Positions 13,513-19,403 of a DNA stretch of 19,403 nt are shown piece after piece; position 1 is the first letter of the stretch, and each line of letters opens with the position of its first letter. Under the pieces are notes generated by a model. That model saw only the letters and a list, made by a program, of their open reading frames with translations, ran no database searches and had not been told where the DNA came from. The position numbers were made by a program, and so were the translations under genes. Source of the DNA: MGBC113645 sp036308445 (lineage in GTDB: Bacteria > Bacillota_I > Bacilli_A > Erysipelotrichales > Coprobacillaceae); assembly GCA_036308445.1 (NCBI GenBank), contig JAXJVS010000144.1, forward strand, positions 1-19,403. The letters are read 5' to 3'.

Positions 13513-13680
13513 CACTTTCAAGTTAATACAGATATGTACTGATACGTTAGTCAGGAATTTACGCCTATGGAATGTACAGGAATATGTAAGTAGTATATCA
13601 GAAACGATTACAAAAGCATACATGATGAAATAGGAATGAAACATAAAAGTTTATAACTTTTTATAAGTTTTCAGTAACGG
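13513..13680 (+). ncRNA. Probable omega-RNA (reRNA) region of the IS607 element
   Basis: 168 bases without a reading frame between the tnpB stop and the element end. In characterised TnpB systems the guide RNA scaffold spans the end of tnpB and the right end, and the guide is the adjoining flank. Here the guide would begin at 13681 with AGTTTAGATGAATT, the lysozyme leader and start. I could not fold the scaffold by eye, and the 5' boundary may lie inside tnpB. Confidence 0.5.
13650..13668 (+). repeat. IS607 right-end tandem repeat
   Basis: TTTATAACT (13650-13658) and TTTATAAGT (13660-13668), 10 bases apart, inverted relative to the left-end pair and differing from it at one base. The last copy ends 11 bases before the terminal GG. 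Confidence 0.7.
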
Positions 13681-13687
13681 AGTTTAG

Positions 13688-15349
13688 ATGAATTATAATA
13701 AGTATACAAAACCTCAAAGAGGTTTAGATAAGAAGAAAATAATTATGATTATTATTGTTATTGCTATTATCGTTGGGGCAGGGATAGGATTGTTTATTCG
13801 TTTTTCTAGTTATGATAAGAAGGTAAAGGAAGAAACTGTTGTACAGGAAATTGATACTTCGATAACTGGTGATGCATCAATTGATCCTGAAAATGAAGAA
13901 ATTAAAGAAGAGACTGGAGAAAGTGTTGATTCTAATGATTTAAAAGAAGAACAAGGGAAAAGTAATGGGATAGATGTTTCTAAATGGCAAGGAAAGATAA
14001 ATTGGAGTAAAGTAAAGAATAGTCATATTGATTTTGCATTTATTCGAATTGGATATAGAGGAGAAGATGGAAAAATCTATAAAGATGATAATGCTGATTA
14101 TAATATACAGCAAGCTATTAAAAATGATGTTTTAGTTGGTGTTTATTTCTTCTCTACTGCAGTTAATGAGAATGAAGCTAAAGAGGAAGCGAATTGGACT
14201 ATGAAAGCTATAGAGGGTTATAGTATTTCTTATCCTGTTGTTTATGATTGTGAGGGGTTTACTTCTAATCGAATGGCTTCTTTAACCGTAGATGAACGTA
14301 CAAATAATGCCATGACGTTTTTAAAAACTGTTAAAAGTGGAGGATATGATGTGATGTTCTATACATCACTTAGTGATGCTCATAGTCATTGGAATATGTC
14401 CAAGATAGAAGCTGAATATAAAATTTGGATTGCTCAATATTCTACGACTATATATCCTAAAAAAGCAAAACCAGATTATAATGGTGAGTGTGCTGCCTGG
14501 CAATATACGAATAAGGGTAGTGTAAGTGGTGTTAATGGTAATGTTGATATGGTTGTATGTTATTTTACTAAAGATAAGACTAAACCAAAAAATGAGAATG
14601 CTACTGTTAAAACAGCTGTAGCACCATTAACAGAAGAAGAAAAAATGTATACAACTGTTAATGAAAAAGTCACTGCCAAAGATGTAACGAATTTAAGAAA
14701 ATCAGCAACTACCAAAAGTGATGTTGTGGTACAACTTAAAAATGGAGAAACTGTGACACGAATAGGTGTTGGTACGAATGGCTGGTCTAAATTAAAGTAT
14801 AATAACCAGACAGTTTATGCAATTACGAGTTATTTAACTACTGATTTAACAATTAAAGAAGAAGAACCAGAAGTTAAAGAAGATATTGTTGCTGGACATA
14901 CTTTTACAGCTAAAAATGATAAAGTGACTGCTAAAGATATAGTTAATTTACGTTCATTACCAACAACTGATAGTGATAAAGTTGGTACATTAAAGAGCGG
15001 TGATTTTTTGACTCGCACTGCTGTAAGTAATAAAGGCTGGTCTAGATTAACTTATAATGGTCAAGATGTTTATGCTGTTACAAGTTATTTATCAAATGAA
15101 GTTGTAAAACAAGAAGAACCAGAACAAACAATAACTGTATCAGATGGATTTAGTGCTGTTGATGAACAGGTAACTGCAAAGGATGAAACAAATTTACGTA
15201 CTGCTCCTTCAACGACAGATTCTGAGATTGTATATAAATTAAAGAATGGGGAATATGTTAGACGTATAGGAGTTCATAATAATGGTTGGTCTAAATTAGA
15301 GTATAATGGTCAGACTGTTTATGCAATTTCATCATATCTTACAAAATAG
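13688..15349 (+). CDS. GH25 muramidase (lysozyme) with three SH3 repeats, membrane-anchored
   Basis: 553 residues. A basic N-terminus and one membrane segment (18-37) make it a type II protein with the enzyme outside. An acidic linker (about 43-91) follows. The GH25 domain (about 93-293) begins GIDVSKWQGKINW; D96 and the D187/E189 pair (VVYDCEGF) match the GH25 active-site acids that cut the MurNAc-GlcNAc bond of peptidoglycan. Three bacterial SH3 repeats (about 323-384, 409-469, 490-552), each with VTAKD-x2-NLR and GWS-x-L-x-YN, probably bind the cell wall; acidic Glu-rich linkers separate them. GGAG (13679-13682) is the ribosome binding site and is the IS607 junction, so the element separates the gene from its promoter. 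Current expression may depend on read-through from the element. A terminator follows. Confidence 0.93.
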   Translation: MNYNKYTKPQRGLDKKKIIMIIIVIAIIVGAGIGLFIRFSSYDKKVKEETVVQEIDTSITGDASIDPENEEIKEETGESVDSNDLKEEQGKSNGIDVSKWQGKINWSKVKNSHIDFAFIRIGYRGEDGKIYKDDNADYNIQQAIKNDVLVGVYFFSTAVNENEAKEEANWTMKAIEGYSISYPVVYDCEGFTSNRMASLTVDERTNNAMTFLKTVKSGGYDVMFYTSLSDAHSHWNMSKIEAEYKIWIAQYSTTIYPKKAKPDYNGECAAWQYTNKGSVSGVNGNVDMVVCYFTKDKTKPKNENATVKTAVAPLTEEEKMYTTVNEKVTAKDVTNLRKSATTKSDVVVQLKNGETVTRIGVGTNGWSKLKYNNQTVYAITSYLTTDLTIKEEEPEVKEDIVAGHTFTAKNDKVTAKDIVNLRSLPTTDSDKVGTLKSGDFLTRTAVSNKGWSRLTYNGQDVYAVTSYLSNEVVKQEEPEQTITVSDGFSAVDEQVTAKDETNLRTAPSTTDSEIVYKLKNGEYVRRIGVHNNGWSKLEYNGQTVYAISSYLTK

Positions 15350-15359
15350 TGAACATATT

Positions 15360-15398
15360 AAAGCAAATAATTGTATAGATTATTTGCTTTTCTTTTTT
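15360..15398 (+). terminator. Terminator after the GH25 gene
   Basis: AAAGCAAATAAT (15360-15371) pairs perfectly with ATTATTTGCTTT (15379-15390), 12 bp, then TCTTTTTT to 15398. Confidence 0.9.
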
Positions 15399-15412
15399 GA
15401 GTGATGTAATAT
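15384..15412 (+). promoter_or_regulatory. Possible promoter of the hemolysin III-like gene
   Basis: TTGCTT (15384-15389), 17-base spacer, TAATAT (15407-15412). The -35 lies in the second strand of the GH25 terminator. The leader would be about 20 bases. Confidence 0.4.
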
Positions 15413-15439
15413 TAGGAAAAAAGAAAGAGGATGAGAATT

Positions 15440-16096
15440 TTGGATAAAAAAGCTGAGTTAAGGAAACGTAATGAACCACCAGTATTATCGTTAGCAGAGG
15501 AGATTATGAATGCAATTAGTCATGGATTAGGTGCCATATTAGCCATTGCAGGAATGATTTTATTTCTTTTGAAATCTGATACTGGAATGAAAGTATTGGC
15601 ATCTTTAATATATGGGATAAGTTTATTTGTACTTATGTTAATGAGTTGTTTGTATCATGCATTTAAAAGTAAGTCAGCAGTGAAAAGGTTATGGCGTCGT
15701 TTTGATTATATGTCTATTTATTTATTGATAGCGGGAACTTTTGCACCTATTTTATTGGTTTATTTACAAAGTCAATTAAGTTTACTGATGTTTATAGTTC
15801 AATGGATTGTAGTGGTTTTTGGGATTACTATTATTGCGATATTTGGACCAGGTAAATGGTCAGCTTTACATTTTACATTATATTTTGTGGTTGGTTGGAG
15901 TGGACTTATCTTTGTACCTTATTTTTATTCACACAATATGCCGTTGTTAATTATGATATTAGCGGGTGGATTAGTTTATACTTTAGGAATGTTTCCATTT
16001 GTTTCTGATAAGAAATATTGTCATGCTTTATGGCATGTATTTGTTTTGATAGGAGCAATACTTCATTGGTTTGGGATTTATTTATTTGTTTATTAG
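15440..16096 (+). CDS. Hemolysin III / PAQR-family membrane protein
   Basis: 218 residues with seven predicted membrane helices. Family motifs are present: EEIMNAISHGLGA near the start, SCLYHAF after helix 2, FDYMSIYLLIAGTFAP, and the last-helix HALWHVFVLIGAILHWFGIY. The conserved Ser, Asp and three His residues (in SCLYH, FDYM, HALWH) form the metal site of PAQR-type enzymes. Bacterial members are called hemolysin III, but most are not toxins; roles in membrane lipid homeostasis have been proposed. TTG 15440 is chosen because AAAGAGG (15424-15430) is then 9 bases upstream; ATG 15431, adding three residues, directly abuts that site. Single gene, followed by a terminator region. Confidence 0.88.
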   Translation: MDKKAELRKRNEPPVLSLAEEIMNAISHGLGAILAIAGMILFLLKSDTGMKVLASLIYGISLFVLMLMSCLYHAFKSKSAVKRLWRRFDYMSIYLLIAGTFAPILLVYLQSQLSLLMFIVQWIVVVFGITIIAIFGPGKWSALHFTLYFVVGWSGLIFVPYFYSHNMPLLIMILAGGLVYTLGMFPFVSDKKYCHALWHVFVLIGAILHWFGIYLFVY

Positions 16097-16104
16097 CGTT
16101 AAGT

Positions 16105-16154
16105 ATGAAATTATGTTTCATTATTGATTGTATTAAAACATAAATTATGAAACA
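16105..16154 (+). promoter_or_regulatory. Inverted repeats and possible promoter upstream of the GH1 gene
   Basis: ATGAAA-TTATG-TTTCAT (16105-16121) is an inverted repeat, and ATGAAACA (16147-16154) inverts TGTTTCAT (16114-16121) again. Between them TTGATT (16124-16129) and TATGAA (16146-16151), spaced 16, could be a promoter, with the repeats flanking it as operators. If real, the terminator at 16174 lies in the GH1 leader. Confidence 0.4.
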
Positions 16155-16173
16155 AAATTATAAAGAGCTTAAG

Positions 16174-16202
16174 AAGAAGTAATTATTATTTACTTCTTTT
16201 TT
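16174..16202 (+). terminator. Terminator between hemolysin III-like and GH1 genes
   Basis: AAGAAGTAA (16174-16182) pairs with TTACTTCTT (16190-16198), followed by T to 16202. It either ends the upstream gene, 78 bases after its stop, or is a leader terminator of the GH1 gene. No good promoter is visible between it and AAGGAGG at 16231, although TTTACT (16189-16194) and TAAAAT (16212-16217), spaced 17, are possible. Confidence 0.8.
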
Positions 16203-16246
16203 GTTTTGAAATAAAATAATAATAGATTATAAGGAGGAAATTTATA

Positions 16247-17632
16247 ATGGAAAAGAAAATGCCTGAAAATTTTTATTGGGGTGGTTCAGTTTCATCTTTT
16301 CAAACAGAAGGTGCTAGAAACGAAGGTGGAAAAGGACTTTGTATTTATGATGTTAGACCTGTAAATCCTGAATTTGCTGGTTGGGATGTAGCTATTGATG
16401 CTTATCATCGTTATGATGAAGATATTGCTTTAATGAAAGAAATGGGATTCAATTTTTATCGTTTTTCAATTTGTTGGTCAAGAATTATTCCTAATGGTAC
16501 ATTAGATGAACCAGTTAATGAAGAAGGTGTAGCTTTCTATAATAATTTAATTGATAAATTAATTGCTGCTGGTATTGAACCAATGATTACATTAGTTCAC
16601 TTTGATATGCCATATCATTTAGTTAAGAATTATAATGGTTTTGCTTCTCGTTATGTAGTAGATTGTTTTGAAAGATATGCTCAAGTATGTATTGAAAGAT
16701 TTGGAGATAGAGTTAAACATTGGATGAGTTTCAATGAACAAAATTTACATGCTCAAATGATTAGAGTATCTAATGCTGAAGTTGTACCTGAAGGTGTACA
16801 TCCAGCTAAACATTTATATCAAGTTAATCACAATGTATTTATTGCTCATTGTAAAGCAGTTAGAGCTTTAAGACAAATGCAGCCAGATGCACAGTTCTGT
16901 GGTATGGGTGCTGTAACTAATGTTTATCCTTATTCTAATACACCAAAGAATTATTTATTTGCTTGGCAAGCATATAACTATGCAAATGGTTTCCATGCTG
17001 ATGTATTTGCTCATGGTAAATATCCTGATTATATGGTAGCTTATTTAGAAAATAGAGGATGGATGCCTAAATTTGAAGAAGAAGATGAAGAATTGTTAAA
17101 ATATACAGTAGATTATATGGCATTCAGTTATTATCGTTCAGATACTTTAAGTGAAGGTGAGTTTGATTATGATCGTCCATTCCATGAAATTTATGGGGAA
17201 CATAAAGTCAATAACCCTAATCTAGATAGAAATGAATGGAACTGGGAAATTGATCCAATTGGATTTAGATGGACTATGAATGATTTACATACGAGAACTG
17301 GCTTACCAGTATTTGTATTAGAAAACGGTATTGGATGGCGCGAAGATTTAGATGAAAATGGTGAAGTTAATGATGATTATAGAATTAATTATCATAGAGA
17401 TCATATTCAAGAAATGAAAAAAGCTATGTTAGAAGATGGTGTACCATGTTTAGGATATATTACTTGGGGACCAATTGATATTCCTGCAAGTATGGCAGAT
17501 ATGTCTAAACGTTATGGATTTGTATTTGTTAATAGAACAAATAAAGATTTAAGAGATTTAAGACGTGTTCCTAAGAAATCATTTGCTTGGGTAAAAAAAG
17601 CATTTGAATCTAACGGTGAAGATTTAGATTAA
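16247..17632 (+). CDS. GH1 6-phospho-beta-glucosidase
   Basis: 461 residues, full length for the family. It starts PENFYWGGSVSSFQTEGA (6-23), the GH1 N-terminal signature. The acid/base Glu is E164 (SFNEQN) and the nucleophile E359 (VLENGIGWRED). SKRYGFVFV (420-428) is the C-terminal motif whose Ser/Lys/Tyr bind the substrate phosphate in 6-phospho-glycosidases, so the substrate is probably a 6-phospho-beta-glucoside such as phosphorylated cellobiose or salicin brought in by a PTS. No PTS gene lies nearby. AAGGAGG at 16231-16237 sets the start. Regular GGT/GAA/TTA codon use and a strong ribosome binding site suggest high expression. Terminators flank it on both sides. Confidence 0.93.
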   Translation: MEKKMPENFYWGGSVSSFQTEGARNEGGKGLCIYDVRPVNPEFAGWDVAIDAYHRYDEDIALMKEMGFNFYRFSICWSRIIPNGTLDEPVNEEGVAFYNNLIDKLIAAGIEPMITLVHFDMPYHLVKNYNGFASRYVVDCFERYAQVCIERFGDRVKHWMSFNEQNLHAQMIRVSNAEVVPEGVHPAKHLYQVNHNVFIAHCKAVRALRQMQPDAQFCGMGAVTNVYPYSNTPKNYLFAWQAYNYANGFHADVFAHGKYPDYMVAYLENRGWMPKFEEEDEELLKYTVDYMAFSYYRSDTLSEGEFDYDRPFHEIYGEHKVNNPNLDRNEWNWEIDPIGFRWTMNDLHTRTGLPVFVLENGIGWREDLDENGEVNDDYRINYHRDHIQEMKKAMLEDGVPCLGYITWGPIDIPASMADMSKRYGFVFVNRTNKDLRDLRRVPKKSFAWVKKAFESNGEDLD

Positions 17633-17638
17633 TATAAG

Positions 17639-17666
17639 CAGATGGATGAATTCCATCTGTTTTTTT
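17639..17666 (+). terminator. Terminator after the GH1 gene
   Basis: CAGATGGA (17639-17646) pairs with TCCATCTG (17652-17659), then seven T (17660-17666). Confidence 0.92.
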
Positions 17667-17693
17667 GATACAATAATATCGAGGTGAAGTTAA

Positions 17694-18533
17694 ATGAAAA
17701 TAACTATTTTAGTAGATAATAATACATATATTGATAGATATTATTTAGGAGAACCAGCTGCTAGTTTTTATATTGAAATAGAAGATAAATTTATATTGTT
17801 TGATACAGGTTATTCTGATGTTTTACTTTATAATGCTCAAAAGATGGGTTTAGACTTAAGTCAACTTACTCATATAGTTATTTCACATGGTCATAATGAT
17901 CATACTAATGGTTTAAAAGTATTGAATCAATATTTTGATATATCAAACATGAGATTGATTGCTCATCCAGAATGTTTTTTGCCTAAATATTATGATGACG
18001 GAGAGTATGTAGGAGCACCATATTCTATAGATGAAATAACTGATATAATTCAATATATTCCATCTAGAAGACCTTATCATATTACAGACAATCTTGTTTT
18101 TTTAGGAGAAATTGAAAGAACAAATCATTTTGAAAATCAAAAACCGATAGGAAAATATATTGAAAATAATATATCGAAAGATGATTATCTATTAGACGAT
18201 AGTGCTTTGGTATATAAATGTAAAAAAGGGATTTTTATAATTACGGGATGTTCTCATAGTGGTATATGTAATATTGTAGAATATGCTAAAAAGGTTTGTA
18301 AAGATGATCGTGTATTAGGTATAGTAGGTGGTTTTCATTTGTTTGAAGATAACCAACAATTAAAAGAAACAATTCAATATTTAGAAGCATCTCAAATACA
18401 ATATTTTTATCCGTGTCATTGTGTATCATTGCTTGCAAAAGCGAAAATGATGGAAAAATTACCAGTTAAAGAAACTGGTGTAGGTATGGTTATAGAGATA
18501 GATAACAATCATATTTCTATTAAATATCGTTGA
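17694..18533 (+). CDS. MBL-fold metallo-hydrolase (COG1237-like)
   Basis: 279 residues. SHGHNDHTNG (64-73) is the H-x-H-x-DH metal motif (H65, H67, D69, H70) of metallo-beta-lactamase-fold enzymes. ILFDTGYSD (34-42) is the preceding conserved strand, GCSHSGICN supplies a later His, and GGFHLF and CHCV follow. The insert between H70 and GCSHSG, and the GG-x-H step, match the group annotated as dihydropterin-ribofuranosyl-aminobenzene phosphate synthase-like; that name rests on archaeal work and should not be taken as the function here. GAGGTGA (17681-17687) sets the start. TGA is its stop, evidence for the standard code. Confidence 0.87.
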   Translation: MKITILVDNNTYIDRYYLGEPAASFYIEIEDKFILFDTGYSDVLLYNAQKMGLDLSQLTHIVISHGHNDHTNGLKVLNQYFDISNMRLIAHPECFLPKYYDDGEYVGAPYSIDEITDIIQYIPSRRPYHITDNLVFLGEIERTNHFENQKPIGKYIENNISKDDYLLDDSALVYKCKKGIFIITGCSHSGICNIVEYAKKVCKDDRVLGIVGGFHLFEDNQQLKETIQYLEASQIQYFYPCHCVSLLAKAKMMEKLPVKETGVGMVIEIDNNHISIKYR

Positions 18534-18568
18534 TAAAGTATTATATAAAAAGGTAAAGATAACATGGT

Positions 18569-18574
18569 TATAAT
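18569..18574 (+). promoter_or_regulatory. -10 element of the guanylate-kinase-like gene
   Basis: TATAAT at 18569-18574 lies in AACAT...ATGTT, a 5-bp inverted repeat (18561-18565 and 18573-18577). The -35 region is only A-rich. The leader would be about 13 bases, ending in GGAGG (18583-18587). Confidence 0.5.
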
Positions 18575-18593
18575 GTTATGATGGAGGATATTT

Positions 18594-19157
18594 ATGAAAA
18601 AATTATTATGTATTATAGGACCATCAGGCTCTGGAAAATCAACATATGTCAATTATGCAATAAATAAATTCAATTATGGAGAAATTATCTCTACGACTAC
18701 TAGAAATCCTAGAATTGGAGAAAAAGATGGTAAAGATTATCATTTTGTATCTAAAAAAGAATTTGAAAATTTAGATATGATTCAAAGAGATGAATATGCT
18801 GGTAATTGTTATGGTACTGCTTTAAAAGATATTGAAGATGCTTATAAAGAGAGTGATATTGCTTTTATGGTTGTAACTTATGAAGGTGCTGTTGATTTTA
18901 AAAGAATATTTAAGGAAAGAAATATGGATATTGAAGTTATCAGTATATTTGTATATACACCAATTGAGGTATTAGAAGAAAGAATGATAAAACGTGGTGA
19001 CGATTTAGAAAAAGTTAAAGAAAGAATTGATAATATTCAAAAAAGAAAAGAATATGATAATATGAATAAGACTGATTATATATTTGAACCTGATATTCAT
19101 ATGTCAATTGAAGAAGTAAGTCATCAATTTATTGAATTTATAAGTAAGATAAATTAA
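18594..19157 (+). CDS. Guanylate-kinase-like protein
   Basis: 187 residues. P-loop GPSGSGKST (9-17), then STTTRNPRIGEKDGKDYHFV (33-52), the guanylate kinase signature that binds GMP, and GNCYGT (70-75). The DVQGA segment of true Gmk is replaced by TYEGA (95-99), and the lid (MIKRGDDLEKVKERI) is present but short. Gmk makes GDP from GMP and ATP; this may be a second, specialised copy, as the essential gmk usually lies beside rpoZ/priA or remA genes and is longer. ATG 18594 follows GGAGG (18583-18587). It lies 60 bases after the MBL gene, which may share its transcript. Confidence 0.8.
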   Translation: MKKLLCIIGPSGSGKSTYVNYAINKFNYGEIISTTTRNPRIGEKDGKDYHFVSKKEFENLDMIQRDEYAGNCYGTALKDIEDAYKESDIAFMVVTYEGAVDFKRIFKERNMDIEVISIFVYTPIEVLEERMIKRGDDLEKVKERIDNIQKRKEYDNMNKTDYIFEPDIHMSIEEVSHQFIEFISKIN

Positions 19158-19403
19158 CGATATATCTTTGGGTAGAGTCAAAAGTTTATGAAAACTTGTG
19201 ATTCAGGCGAGAAAACGTATTATCTATAGTTGCTATTTTGATAAAACAGATGTTTTACGTTTTTCGTAAATAATAGGAAGGAATTAAAACTTACTTTCAA
19301 TACAGAAAAAAGCCTATATTTGAGCGCAATGAGGCTATCGGGTCTCACATGTATTTTTAAAACTGTGATATTTTTAGTTGAGATGATATTGTGAACTTAG
19401 CTC
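19158..19403. other. Non-coding right edge with inverted repeats
   Basis: I see no gene in these 246 bases. Inverted repeats include AAGTTT/AAACTT (around 19181-19196), TAAAACA/TGTTTTA (around 19242-19257) and TTTACG-TTTTT-CGTAAA (around 19254-19270). AGCCT/AGGCT near 19310-19335, read on the minus strand, is followed by TTTTTT and could be a weak terminator for a gene entering from the right. I could not match any known RNA class. Confidence 0.3.

Larger units (their letters stand above)
11607..13680 (+). mobile_element. Complete IS607-family insertion sequence (tnpA-tnpB)
   Basis: About 2.07 kb between a GG at 11606-11609 (GGGG, so the exact base is uncertain) and the GG at 13679-13680. 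It carries an intact serine recombinase and an intact TnpB. Subterminal repeats are AGTTATAAA twice (11632, 11642) and, inverted, TTTATAACT and TTTATAAGT (13650, 13660), both pairs with a 10-base period. IS607 elements insert at a dinucleotide core without long terminal inverted repeats or target duplications, as seen here. Rejoining the flanks yields a good promoter, leader, AGGAG and lysozyme start, which supports these ends. Confidence 0.85.

Noticed and set aside
11607..13680. Reading the recombinase plus TnpB as part of a CRISPR-Cas12 locus.
   Set aside because: No repeat array or other cas gene; the size, HTH-serine recombinase and end repeats fit IS607.
19225..19395. Minus-strand open frame of about 50 codons at the right edge.
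   Set aside because: No start codon or ribosome binding site and no recognisable family.

Overview
The window is AT-rich DNA with dense genes, short intergenic gaps, strong AGGAGG-type ribosome binding sites, many U-tailed hairpin terminators and several TTG starts. TGA acts as a stop (the gene ending at 18533) and Trp is read from TGG, so the code looks standard. Reverse rubrerythrin, a GH1 phospho-beta-glucosidase, a CcpA-type cre site and GH25/SH3 wall enzymes suggest an anaerobic, low-GC, gut-type Bacillota. Erysipelotrichia-like is my guess, from style only. No rRNA, tRNA or CRISPR array was seen.

Layout. 1-507: no large gene; a cre-overlapped promoter, a possible 24-residue peptide, and two hairpins. 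508-2113: reverse rubrerythrin with its terminator, then two small membrane-protein genes, the second a divergent YqhQ/DUF1385-like protein. 2130-3228: a strong promoter, a yybP-ykoY (Mn2+) riboswitch with terminator, and a CaCA-family cation exchanger. 3283-3918: a CarD/CdnL-type RNA polymerase-binding regulator with an intrinsic-terminator hairpin in its own leader.

3984-9062: a tightly packed five-gene operon: a two-module AAA+ ATPase, an XpaC-like membrane protein, TelA, a LemA-like protein and a TPM-domain membrane protein. Gene pairs 1/2 and 4/5 overlap at TTG starts. This looks like an envelope-stress or membrane-remodelling machine and is the best candidate for a poorly described system. 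The N-terminal half of its ATPase looks like a Clp D2-type AAA+ module that has lost its catalytic motifs.

9087-11316: an SPL-like radical SAM protein ending in a beta-clamp-type QLSLF motif, coupled to a GNAT acetyltransferase. These converge on an RpiR-family regulator on the minus strand, and both stop codons lie in the loop of one hairpin.

11607-13680: a complete IS607-family element (serine-recombinase TnpA, TnpB nuclease, probable omega-RNA region, subterminal repeats). It sits at the GG of what was the Shine-Dalgarno of the next gene, a GH25 lysozyme with three SH3 repeats, and separates that gene from its promoter. 15440-19157: a hemolysin III/PAQR-like membrane protein, a 6-phospho-beta-glucosidase, an MBL-fold hydrolase and a guanylate-kinase-like protein. 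19158-19403: no gene, several inverted repeats.
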